From the NCBI GenBank assembly GCA_032718475.1, contig JAUCBJ010006708.1, positions 24,182-88,181 on the forward strand: DNA of 64,000 nucleotides, given 5' to 3'. Below the pieces are notes generated by a model. It was not told the DNA's origin, made no database searches, and worked only from the letters and a program-made list of their open reading frames with translations. The DNA is from Nemertoderma westbladi. Its lineage: Eukaryota > Xenacoelomorpha > Nemertodermatida > Nemertodermatidae. Position numbers and translations under genes: made by a program. Positions 47,201 to 58,408 of this stretch are shown here, piece by piece (position 1 is the first letter of the stretch; every line of letters begins with the position of its first letter).

Positions 47201-50200
47201 TTTCTTGGGGGCTATCGTCCCCAACACCCCCACTTCTTTTCTTGGGGGCTATCGTCGCCAACACCCCCACTTCTTTTCTTGGGGGCTATCGTCCCCAACA
47301 CCCCCACTTCTTTTCTTGGGGGCTATCGTCCCCAACACCCCCACTTCTTTTCTTGGGGCCTATCGTCCCCAACACCCCCACTTCTTTTCTTGGGGACTAT
47401 CGTCCCCAACACCCCCACTTCTTTTCTTGTGGGCTATCGTCCCCAACACCCCCACTTCTTTTCTTGGGGGCTATCGTCCCCAATACCCCCACTTCTTTTC
47501 TTGGGGGCTATCGTCCCCAACACCCCCACTTCTTTTCTTGGGGGCTATTGTCCCCAACACCCCCACTTCTTTTCTTGGGGGCTATTGTCCCCAACACCCC
47601 CACTTATTTTTTGTGGGCTATCGTCCCCAACACCCCCACTTATTTTCTTGGGGGCTATCGTCCCCAACACCCCCACTTCTTTTCTTGGGGGATATCGTCC
47701 CCAACACCCCCACTTCTTTTCTTGGGGGCTATCGTCCCCAACACCCCCACTTCTTTTCTTGGGGGCTATCGTCCCCAACACCCCCACTTCTTTTCTTGGG
47801 GGATATCGTCCCCAACACCCCCACTTCTTTTCTTGTGGGCTATCGTCGCCAACACCCCCACTTCTTTTCTTGGGGGCTATCGTCCCCAACACCCCCACTT
47901 CTTTTCTTGGGGGCAATCGTCCCCAACACCCCCACTTCTTTTCTTGGGGGCTATCGTCCCCAACACCCCCACTTCTTTTCTTGGGGGATATCGTCGCCAA
48001 CACCCCCACTTCTTTTCTTGGGGGCTATCGTCCCCAACACCCCCACTTCTTTTCTTGGGGGCTATCGTCCCCAACACCCCCACTTCTTTTCTTGGGGGCT
48101 ATCGTCGCCAACACCCCAACTTCTTTTCTTGGGGGCTATCGTCCCCAACACCCCCACTTCTTTTCTTGGGGGCTATCGTCCCCAACACCCCCACTTCTTT
48201 TCTTGGGGGCTATCGTCCCCAACACCCCCACTTCTTTTCTTGGGGGCTATCGTCCCCAACACCCCCACTTCTTTTCTTGGGGGCTATCGTCCCCAACACC
48301 CCCACTTCTTTTCTTGGGGGCAATCGTCCCCAACACCCCCACTTCTTTTCTTGGGGGCTATCGTCCCCAACACCCCCACTTCTTTTCTTGGGGGCTATCG
48401 TCGCCAACACCCCCACTTCTTTTCTTGGGGGCTATCGTCCCCAACACCCCCACTTCTTTTCTTGGGGGCTATCGTCCCCAACACCCCCACTTCTTTTCTT
48501 GGGGCCTATCGTCCCCAACACCCCCACTTCTTTTCTTGGGGACTATCGTCCCCAACACCCCCACTTCTTTTCTTGTGGGCTATCGTCCCCAACACCCCCA
48601 CTTCTTTTCTTGGGGGCTATCGTCCCCAATACCCCCACTTCTTTTCTTGGGGGCTATCGTCCCCAACACCCCCACTTCTTTTCTTGGGGGCTATTGTCCC
48701 CAACACCCCCACTTCTTTTCTTGGGGGCTATTGTCCCCAACACCCCCACTTATTTTTTGTGGGCTATCGTCCCCAACACCCCCACTTATTTTCTTGGGGG
48801 CTATCGTCCCCAACACCCCCACTTCTTTTCTTAGGGGATATCGTCCCCAACACCCCCACTTCTTTTCTTGGGGGCTATCGTCCCCAACACCCCTACTTCT
48901 TTTCTTGGGGGATATTGTCGCCAACACCCCAACTTCTTTTCTTGGGGGCTATCGTCCCCAACACCCCCACTTCTTTTCTTGGGGGCTATCGTCCCCAACA
49001 CCCCCACTTCTTTTCTTGGGGGCTATCGTCCCCAACACCCCCACTTCTTTTCTTGGGGGCTATCGTCCCCAACACCCCCACTTCTTTTCTTGGGGGCTAT
49101 CGTCCCCAACACCCCCACTTCTTTTCTTGGGGGCTATCGTCCCCAACACCCCCACTTCTTTTCTTGGGGGCAATCGTCCCCAACACCCCCACTTCTTTTC
49201 TTGGGGGCTATCGTCCCCAACACCCCCACTTCTTTTCTTGGGGGCTATCGTCGCCAACACCCCCACTTCTTTTCTTGGGGGCTATCGTCCCCAACACCCC
49301 CACTTCTTTTCTTGGGGGCTATCGTCCCCAACACCCCCACTTCTTTTCTTGGGGGCTATCGTCGCCAACACCCCCACTTCTTTTCTTGGGGGCTATCGTC
49401 CCCAACACCCCCACTTCTTTTCTTGGGGGCTATCGTCCCCAACACCCCCACTTCTTTTCTTGGGGCTATCGTCCCCAACACCCCCACTTCTTTTCTTGGG
49501 GGCTATCGTCCCCAACACCCCCACTTCTTTTCTTGGGGCTATCGTCCCCAACACCCCCACTTCTTTTCTTGGGGGCTATCGTCCCCAACACCCCCACTTC
49601 TTTTCTTGGGGGCTATCGTCCCCAACACCCCCACTTCTTTTCTTGGGGGCTATCGTCGCCAACACCCCCACTTCTTTTCTTGGGGGCTATCGTCCCCAAC
49701 ACCCCCACTTCTTTTCTTGGGGGCTATCGTCCCCAACACCCCCACTTCTTTTCTTGGGGCCTATCGTCCCCAACACCCCCACTTCTTTTCTTGGGGACTA
49801 TCGTCCCCAACACCCCCACTTCTTTTCTTGTGGGCTATCGTCCCCAACACCCCCACTTCTTTTCTTGGGGGCTATCGTCCCCAATACCCCCACTTCTTTT
49901 CTTGGGGGCTATCTTCCCCAACACCCCCACTTCTTTTCTTGGGGGCTATTGTCCCCAACACCCCCACTTCTTTTCTTGGGGGCTATTGTCCCCAACACCC
50001 CCACTTATTTTTTGTGGGCTATCGTCCCCAACACCCCCACTTATTTTCTTGGGGGCTATCGTCCCCAACACCCCCACTTCTTTTCTTAGGGGATATCGTC
50101 CCCAACACCCCCACTTCTTTTCTTGGGGGCTATCGTCCCCAACACCCCTACTTCTTTTCTTGGGGGATATTGTCCCCAACACCCCAACTTCTTTTCTTGG

Positions 50201-53200
50201 GGGCTATCGTCCCCAACACCCCCACTTCTTTTCTTGGGGGCTATCGTCGCCAACACCCCCACTTCTTTTCTTGGGGGCTATCGTCCCCAACACCCCCACT
50301 CCATTTCTTGGGGGCTATCGTCCCCAACACCCCCACTTCTTTTCTTGGGGGATATCGTCCCCAACACCCCCACTTCTTTTCTTGGGGGCTATCGTCCCCA
50401 ACACCCCCACTTCTTTTCTTGGGGGCTATCGTTCCCAACACCCCCACTTCTTTTCTTGGGGGCTATCGTCCCCAACACCCCCACTTCTTTTCTTGGGGGC
50501 TATCGTCCCCAACACCCCACTTCTTTTCTTGGGGGCTATCGTCCCCAACACCCCCACTTCTTTTCTTGGGGGCTATCGTCCCCAACACCCCCACTTCTTT
50601 TCTTGGGGGCTATCGTTCCCAACACCCCCACTTCTTTTCTTGTGCTCTATCGTCCCCTACACCCCCACTTCTTTTCTCGGGGGCTATCGTCCCCAACACT
50701 CCCACTTCTTTTCTTGGGGGATATCGTCCCCAACACCCCCACTTCTTTTCTTGGGGGCTATCGTCCCCAACACCCCCACTTCTTTTCTTGTGGGCTATCG
50801 TCCCCAACACCCCCACTTATTTTCTTGGGGGCTATCGTCCCCAACACCCCCACTTCTTTTCTTGTGGGCTATCGTCCCCAACACCCCCACTTCTTTTCTT
50901 GGGGGCTATCGTCCCCAACACCCCCACTTCTTTTCTTGGGGGATATCGTCCCCAACACCCCCACTTATTTTCTTGGGGGCTATCGTCCCCAACACCCCCA
51001 CTTCTTTTCTTGGGGGCTATCGTCCCCAACACCCCCACTTCTTTTCTTGGGGGCTATCGTCCCCAACACCTCCACTTCTTTTCTTGTGGGCTATCGTCCC
51101 CAACACACCCACTTCTTTTCTTGGGGGCTATCGTCCCCAACACCCCCACTTCTTTTCTTGGGGGCTATCGTCCCAAACACCCCCACTTCTTTTCTTGGGG
51201 GCTATCGTCCCAAACATCCCCACTTCTTTTCTTGGGGGCTATCGTCGCCAACACCCCCACTTCTTTTCTTGGGCGTTATTGTCCCCAACACACCCACTTC
51301 TTTTCTTGGGGGCTATCGTCCCCAACACCCCACTTCATTTCTTGGGGGCTATCGTCCCCAACACCCCCACTTCTTTTCTTGGGGGATATCGTCCCCAACA
51401 CCACCACTTCTTTTCTTGGGGGATATCGTCCCCAACACCCCCACTTCTTTTCTTGGGGGCTATCGTCCCCAACACCCCCACTTCTTTTCTTGGGGGCTAT
51501 CGTCGCCAACACCCCCACTTCTTTTCTTGGGGGCTATCGTCCCCAACACCCCCACTTCTTTTCTTGGGGGCTATCGTCCCCAACACCCCCACTTCATTTC
51601 TTGGGGGCTATTGTCCCCAACACCCCTGCTTCTTTTCTTGGGGGCAATCGTCCCCAACACCCCCACTTCTTTTCTTGGGGGCTATCGTCCCCAACACCCC
51701 CACTTCTTTTCTTGGGGGCTATCGTCGCCAACACCCCCACTTATTTTCTTGGGGGCTATCGTCCCCAACACCCCCACTTCTTTTCTTGGGGGCTATCGTC
51801 CCCAACACTCCCACTTCATTTCTTGGGGGCTATTGTCGCCAACACCCCCACTTCTTTTCTTGGGGGCTATCGTCCCCAACACCCCCACTTCTTCTCTTGG
51901 GGGCTATCGTCCCCAACACCCCCACTTATTTTCTTGGGGGCTATCGTCGCCAACACCCCCACTTCTTTTCTTGTGGGCTATCGTCCCCAACACCCCCACT
52001 TCTTTTCTTGGGGGCTATCGTCCCCAACACCCCCACTTCTTTTCTTAGGGGATATCGTCCCCAACACCCCCACTTCTTTTCTTGGGGGCTATCGTCCCCA
52101 ACACCCCACTTCTTTTCTTGGGGGCTATCGTCGCCAACACCCCCACTTCTTTTCTTGGGGGCTATCGTCCCCAACACCCCCACTTCTTTTCTTGGGGGCT
52201 ATCGTCCCCAACACCCCCACTTCATTTCTTGGGGGCTATCGGCCCCAAGACCCCCACTTCTTTTCTTGGGGGATATCGTCCCCAACACCCCCACTTCTTT
52301 TCTTGGGGGCTATCGTCCCCAACACCCCCACTTCTTTTCTTGGGGGCTATCGTCCCCAACACCCCCACTTCTTTTCTTGGGGCCTATCGTCCCCAACACC
52401 CCCACTTCTTTTCTTGGGGACTATCGTCCCCAACACCCCCACTTCTTTTCTTGTGGGCTATCGTCCCCAACACCCCCACTTCTTTTCTTGGGGGCTATCG
52501 TCCCCAATACCCCCACTTCTTTTCTTGGGGGCTATCTTCCCCAACACCCCCACTTCTTTTCTTGGGGGCTATTGTCCCCAACACCCCCACTTCTTTTCTT
52601 GGGGGCTATTGTCCCCAACACCCCCACTTATTTTTTGTGGGCTATCGTCCCCAACACCCCCACTTATTTTCTTGGGGGCTATCGTCCCCAACACCCCCAC
52701 TTCTTTTCTTAGGGGATATCGTCCCCAACACCCCCACTTCTTTTCTTGGGGGCTATCGTCCCCAACACCCCTACTTCTTTTCTTGGGGGATATTGTCCCC
52801 AACACCCCAACTTCTTTTCTTGGGGGCTATCGTCCCCAACACCCCCACTTCTTTTCTTGGGGGCTATCGTCGCCAACACCCCCACTTCTTTTCTTGGGGG
52901 CTATCGTCCCCAACACCCCCACTCCATTTCTTGGGGGCTATCGTCCCCAACACCCCCACTTCTTTTCTTGGGGGATATCGTCCCCAACACCCCCACTTCT
53001 TTTCTTGGGGGCTATCGTCCCCAACACCCCCACTTCTTTTCTTGGGGGCTATCGTCGCCAACACCCCCACTTCTTTTCTTGGGGGCTATCGTCCCCAACA
53101 CCCCCACTTCTTTTCTTGGGGGCTATCGTCCCCAACACCCCCACTTCATTTCTTGGGGGCTATTGTCCCCAACACCCCTGCTTCTTTTCTTGGGGGCAAT

Positions 53201-54035
53201 CGTCCCCAACACCCCCACTTCTTTTCTTGGGGGCTATCGTCCCCAACACCCCCACTTCTTTTCTTGGGGGCTATCGTCGCCAACACCCCCACTTATTTTC
53301 TTGGGGGCTATCGTCCCCAACACCCCCACTTCTTTTCTTGGGGGCTATCGTCCCCAACACTCCCACTTCATTTCTTGGGGGCTATTGTCGCCAACACCCC
53401 CACTTCTTTTCTTGGGGGCTATCGTCCCCAACACCCCCACTTCTTCTCTTGGGGGCTATCGTCCCCAACACCCCCACTTATTTTCTTGGGGGCTATCGTC
53501 GCCAACACCCCCACTTCTTTTCTTGTGGGCTATCGTCCCCAACACCCCCACTTCTTTTCTTGGGGGCTATCGTCCCCAACACCCCCACTTCTTTTCTTAG
53601 GGGATATCGTCCCCAACACCCCCACTTCTTTTCTTGGGGGCTATCGTCCCCAACACCCCACTTCTTTTCTTGGGGGCTATCGTCGCCAACACCCCCACTT
53701 CTTTTCTTGGGGGCTATCGTCCCCAACACCCCCACTTCTTTTCTTGGGGGCTATCGTCCCCAACACCCCCACTTCATTTCTTGGGGGCTATCGGCCCCAA
53801 GACCCCCACTTCTTTTCTTGGGGGATATCGTCCCCAACACCCCCACTTCTTTTCTTGGGGGCTATCGTCCCCAACACCCCCACTTCTTTTTTTGGGGGCT
53901 ATTGTCGCCAACACCCCCACTTCTTTTCTTGGGGGCTATCGTCCCCAACACCCCCACTTCTTTTCTTGGGGGCTATCGTCCCCAACACCCCCACTTCCCA
54001 CTTCTTTTCTTGGGGGCTATCGCCCCCAAACCCCG
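41291..54035. repeat. 37-bp minisatellite array 2, about 344 units over 12.7 kb
   Basis: Same unit as array 1. Higher-order structure is strong: an 18-unit block of 666 bp recurs (42072 and 42738), and a shortened unit with acttattttttgtgggc recurs at 43571, 45457, 46344, 47601, 48747, 50002 and 52625. Each unit has the TTGGGG/CCCCAA inverted repeat and runs of 5 C. Open frames reach 3,006 codons (43692-52712) only because the + strand lacks stops and the 37-bp period cycles through all three frames. Confidence 0.95.
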
Positions 54036-54532
54036 GCATTTCCCTTAGTGCCCGTGGTGTAAGACTTTAATACCATTTTGAAATAATTAATTCATGTTTG
54101 TATCATCAGATAATAAATTGACTAAGCCTAAAGTAGGAGCTGTATTGAATGTTAACCAAATTTATATATAAATTACTACGATATTATATAATTCAACAAA
54201 ATCGTATTGAAAATATTGCAAGTAACCAGGAAATTTAATTCATTTATCAATATGTAATGCTAAACACAGAATACATATCAACGCATGTCGATTTTTCCCT
54301 GGAGAGGTATAATTTTGATTGCAACAATAATATTCATCATTAAATAACATTCCTCGAAGAAGACTATTACCTAATAATACCTGTAATTAAATCTATTAAT
54401 TATTATTATTCCAAAATTGTAACATTACTCAACGCCGTTAGTATTAACAGTGAGTTGTTATTTACAACTTTACAACTTTTGAAGACATTACAGCATTGTA
54501 TTGGCCTGTACATTTAGTATTGTATTTGGTGT
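54036..54532. other. AT-rich noncoding stretch
   Basis: Single-copy-looking DNA with no ORF or repeat unit that I can support. Confidence 0.4.
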
Positions 54533-54623
54533 TATTGTTTACGTGACGACGCATGACGACGTTAAGTAATGTCCACCCCCCGGACATTACTTAACGCCGT
54601 CATGGGTTACCACGTAAACAATA
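54533..54623. repeat. 42-bp imperfect inverted repeat (hairpin)
   Basis: Left arm 54533-54574 (tattgtttacgtg ... ttaagtaatgtcc) and right arm 54582-54623 are complementary at about 36 of 42 positions, separated by 7 bases. It could be a tiny MITE or an RNA hairpin. No target duplication was identified. Confidence 0.75.
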
Positions 54624-54889
54624 AGTGGAAATTTGCTTGACAGCCAGATAGTCCTACTGCATTACCTCCGGTAGGCGGGGTATAGCTATTAATAACCAGT
54701 AGGGCCTACCCATATTATTATAACATGGCTCAAAACGCCGCGATAAATATAAGCTAACTGATTTATAACATAATTTATGTTATTTTTATATTTATTTGTA
54801 CAGCAACTAATATAATTTGTGCAGTTTCTATCACTTATAACATATATACAATCATTTCGTAATGTTAAAATTTTGAAATAAAACTACAT
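54624..54889. other. AT-rich noncoding stretch
   Basis: No ORF, RNA gene or transposon end was seen between the two hairpins. Confidence 0.35.
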
Positions 54890-55024
54890 ACATACTTGTT
54901 GCAAAGTACTTTACAGTGTTCTGATCCCCGTGGCTTTATTTTCACTCACTTACTAACATACGTTCGTGTAACAAAGCCACTCGGATCATCACACTGTAAA
55001 GTGCTACTTTACACACAAGTATGT
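54890..55024. repeat. about 50-bp imperfect inverted repeat with 32-bp loop
   Basis: Left arm 54890-54939 (acatacttgtt ... ctttacagtg ... gtggcttta) pairs with 54972-55024 with scattered mismatches and one or two indels. It is shaped like a short fold-back element. Confidence 0.7.
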
Positions 55025-55303
55025 AAATAGTTAAATAATTCTATAGTTAATAAAAACAGTATATCATTCCGGGGATGGAATTTATAGGTCATCTAATTAA
55101 TTGTTTAAAGATTAGCAAACAATACGATGTAATTGCATTGATAAAATCCTTAAATAAAACTTGGATATAAAATGTAAAATCGGGTTGCAAAAGATCACTT
55201 TCTGAGCTACGAAAGGAAAATTGGATACAACTTGTCTGGATACAAGCGGTCCGTTTACCTTAAAAAATAAAAAATACGAATGTGCGAAGTTAAGAACAGT
55301 CGT

Positions 55304-55512
55304 GGGGGGGGGGGGGAGGGGGGGAGTGTCCGGGGCGAAGTGTCTGGGGGGGGGGGGGGAGTGTCCGGGGGGAAGTGTCCTACTTTAACAGGGGAAACTG
55401 TCCGGGGGATAAGTGTCAGGAGGGGAAGTGTCTGGGGAGAAAGTGTCCGGGGGAAATGTCCTAGTTAAACGGGGGGGGGGGGGGGGGGGGGAGACTGTCC
55501 GGGGGAGGGGAG
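55304..55512. repeat. G-rich tract: gtgtccgggg repeats and three poly-G runs
   Basis: Runs of 13 G (55304-55316), 14 G (55346-55359) and 20 G (55472-55491) lie among repeated agtgtccggggg words. Multiple closely spaced G runs could form G-quadruplexes on this strand. The Gly/Ser-rich ORF at 55280-55468 is a by-product. Confidence 0.85.
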
Positions 55513-55889
55513 TGGTCGAACACCATAATTTTCTGTTTAATGTCAAATGCACAGCAACATAAAACGTTTTGAATCATATACAATGCGAGTGAAGGATATA
55601 TACATATACAATGCGAGTGAATATACGTGTGAAGATAATGTGTGAACAAATAAATGTTATCCATGAAATAACCTTGGTCGTTAGGGGGCGTACTAATTTA
55701 TAGATTGGAGTGTTTTTATGAGTGCAAACATCATGTATTCTTCACACGGCTGGATTTAGCTTTAAAATAACTTAGAAGATTTTTACTTTCGTTTGACGGC
55801 CATGTGAAGAAAACGTGAGAAGAAACTTTTTTTGTGAACATAACAGGTATCATGACACATATGATGTGATCAAAACATGCACCATCCCC

Positions 55890-55891
<2 letters not shown>
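55513..55891. other. noncoding stretch before block B copy 1
   Basis: No supported gene. A short direct repeat, atatacaatgcgagtgaa, occurs at about 55578 and 55606. Confidence 0.4.
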
Positions 55892-55927
<36 letters not shown>

Positions 55928-56440
55928 ACACACACACACACACACACGTATACCGGCAAACCACTCGAAACGCTAACGTGCTCTTTTTCGTCCAAAGTGC
56001 TAACTGTTCCAGACGCATGCAAATCAACTATACACCTAACTATCAAATTCTCTGGAAGGTCGCTAGAGTACAAGGGTGGTAAAGACTACACATATACCAT
56101 AGCCCTAACTGCATTGTCTATTAATGTTGTGCTAACTGCAAACCTGAACAGTATTACTATACACCTAACTGCAAGGTCTAATTAATGTTGTGCTAACTGC
56201 AAACCCGAACAGTATTATTATACACCTAACTGCATGGTCTATTTAATGTTGTGCTAATCTGCAAACCCGAACAGTATTATTATACACCTAACTGCATGGT
56301 CAAATTAATGTTGTGCTAATTGCAAACCCGAACAGTATTATTATACTACCTAACTGCATGGTTTATTCATGTTGTAGGCCTACTTAAGTGTTTAAACAGG
56401 ATCAAACATTTCAGCATTTCTGTAATTCGTCTCGTGATCC
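55892..56440 (+). repeat. block B copy 1: (AC)n, conserved segment and 61-bp minisatellite
   Basis: The (AC)n run (about 55892-55946) is followed by ccggcaaaccactcgaaacg (55953) and then by about four units of roughly 61 bp containing gttgtgctaactgcaaaccc and gaacagtattattatacacc (about 56120-56375). The same order, offset about 6.65 kb, is found at 62474-63190. Both copies lead directly into the LINE reverse transcriptase region, so block B is probably a piece of that LINE lineage or of a composite repeat carrying it. Confidence 0.8.
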
Positions 56441-56674
56441 TTATTTTGGCATTCGGCCAATTCGGCATTCGTGGGACCATGGAGCCCATAGGATACCCGA
56501 AGGATAATTGAAGAGTTATCAAAAAAGAAAGATAGGCATCTGGCTGTTATCTTTGTTGACTTCTTCAAGGCCTTTGATTCAGTCTCTCTCTCACGTATGT
56601 TCAGCATACTTTCATTATATGGGATTCCTGATGAAATTATTGCAGCAAACAGATCAGTATACGATGGTTCGACA
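56441..56674 (+). pseudogene. LINE (RTE-type) reverse transcriptase fragment, 5' portion
   Basis: From 56501 the frame reads RIIEELSKKKDRHLAVIFVD and then FFKAFDSVS, the region around RT motif A (FVD with the catalytic Asp), followed by YGIPDEIIAA. It stops at gatggttcgac (56672), where a LINE in the opposite orientation begins. The sequence upstream of 56500 is frameshifted relative to this ORF. Confidence 0.8.
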
Positions 56675-57882
56675 CTACTACTACTAGGATCGGCATGCTG
56701 CATTGCAGCTGCATTTTTAAGAATGCTGTGCCGGCTTGTCAACAAAATTGCACCGCCACAACTCCCTATCACCCATGACATTTGCTAGATCATCCGCATC
56801 TTCAAGGCCAGTGTCCTTTAAGATGCGTCTCAAGAAAGTCATGGGCTGTCCACCATGCTTATTCACTCCATGAGGCTGCCAAAGTACAAGATTATGCACT
56901 GGCTGATCCTCACGGCGAAAGCAATGTCCTGCAAAGCGGAGGCGATTTTGTTCTAGTGTCAAGCTTGGGGGAACCAATGAGACACCTCCAATGTTATATA
57001 GTGTCTGGTTGGAGATGTGTGCATTGTACTTGACACAATGAACCGGCGTAGCATTCTTGTGAATGTGCCATCCAGAGATTTGGTGTCCTCAGCAGTTAGA
57101 GCCCAGCATGGACTCCCATAGAGGAGTACTGGAACTACTGCTGCTCTAAATAATCGGACCTTAAGTTTCCGATTAATTCTAGGTGACTTGCAAATCCTGG
57201 AAAGCCTATTCAAGGCTGCCCATGCCTTTCCCTTACGTATTCGAAGGTCCTCACCTGACTTCCGGATCCATGATCCCAGGTAACAGAAGTCGTCCACATG
57301 CTCAAGCATACCATCCTTTGAGCTTATGCTCATCCGATCAGAGACTTGCTGAGGACTTTCAAAGTTAACTGTCAAAATTTTGGTCTTTCTGGAGTTAATA
57401 AAAAGACCAACACTAGAAGCAGCATGTTCTAATGAGCTGAGGAGCCGTTTGGCTCCCTATAATGATTCTGAGAGTACTCCTAAGTCATCAGCAAAGTCTA
57501 GATTAGTTAGGTACTTGGCAGGATTTCCTCGACTTCTGGAGCCAGTAGGTGGAGTTATCATCACCCCATCATCATTATGATGATCTAAGGACATGCGTAG
57601 AACATAGTCAACCACAATAATGAACAAGAATGGTGCAAGTGTGTCTCCTTGGAGGACGACCCATAACACTTCAAATGGTTCTGTGTCACCGTCAACAGTA
57701 GACACAAATGTTGTCGAACCATCGTATACTCATCTGATTGCTGCAATAATTTCATCAGGAATCCCATATAATGAAAGTATGCTGAACATACGTGAGCGAG
57801 AGACTGAATCAAAGGCCTTGAAGAAGTCAACAAAGATAACAGCCAGATGCCTGTCGTTCTTTTTTTATATTCTTCAATTATC
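56675..57882 (-). pseudogene. LINE (RTE-type) ORF2, 5'-truncated, minus orientation
   Basis: Read on the minus strand from 57882, the frame gives FVDFFKAFDS (motif A), GVLQGDT-like VVLQGDTLAPF, the FADD box (LDFADDLGVLS), FINSRKTKILTVNFES, FCYLGSWIRKS and the C-terminal RFAGHCFRREDQPVHN and LWQPHGVNKHGG. It ends GDRELWR ... DKPAQHS. Dead because of a TGA after AAIR, a TAG after SESL and a 1-base indel near 57040. The 3' end (56687) is followed by a short TAG repeat tail (56675-56686), normal for RTE/CR1-like elements. These proteins nick DNA and copy their RNA at the nick. The clade name is from memory of the C-terminal motif. Confidence 0.85.
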
Positions 57883-58408
57883 GACGACTTCTGTTACCTG
57901 GGATCATGGATCCGGAAGTCAGATGAGGACCGTCGAATACGTAAGGGAAAGCATTGGGCAGCCTTGAATATGCTTTGCAGGATTTGGAAGTCACCGAGAA
58001 TTAATCGGAAACTTAAGGTCCGATTATTTAGAGCAGCAGTAGTTCCAGTACCTCTCTATGAGAGTCCATGTTGGGCTCTAACTGCTGAGGACACCAAATC
58101 TCTGGATGGCACATTTACAAGAATGCTACGCCGGGTACATTGTGTCAAGTACAATGCACACATCTCCAACCAGACACTATATAACATTGGAGGTGTCTCA
58201 TTGGTTCCCCCAAGCTTGACACTAGAACAAAATCGCCTCCGCTTTGCAGGACATTGCTTTCACCGTGAGGACCAGCCAGTGCATAAACTTATACTTTGGC
58301 AGCCTCATGGACTGAATAAGCATGGTGGACAGCCCATGACTTTCTTGAGACGCATCTTAAAGGACACTGGCCTTGAAGATGCGGATGATCTAGCAAATGT
58401 CATGGGTG
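57883..58408 (+). pseudogene. LINE (RTE-type) ORF2 fragment, C-terminal half, interrupted by a transposon
   Basis: The frame starts DDFCYLGSWIRKSDEDRRIR and runs without a stop through CWALTAEDTKSLDG, RLRFAGHCFHREDQP and KDTGLEDADDLANVMG. There a hAT-like element is inserted. The ORF resumes beyond it at 59651 with MGDRELWRRNFVDKPAQHF and a stop, so before the insertion the two parts were one frame. Relative to the copy at 63 kb, about 417 bp are missing between the fragment ending at 56674 and this one. Confidence 0.85.

Noticed and set aside
43692-52712. 3,006-codon open frame and other very long ORFs over the 37-bp arrays
   Set aside because: The + strand of the unit has no stop and 37 leaves remainder 1 on division by 3, so all three frames are open and give the same cycling 37-residue text. 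No start context, domain or coding bias.
55280-55468. Gly/Ser-rich ORF
   Set aside because: It only translates poly-G and gtgtccgggg repeats.
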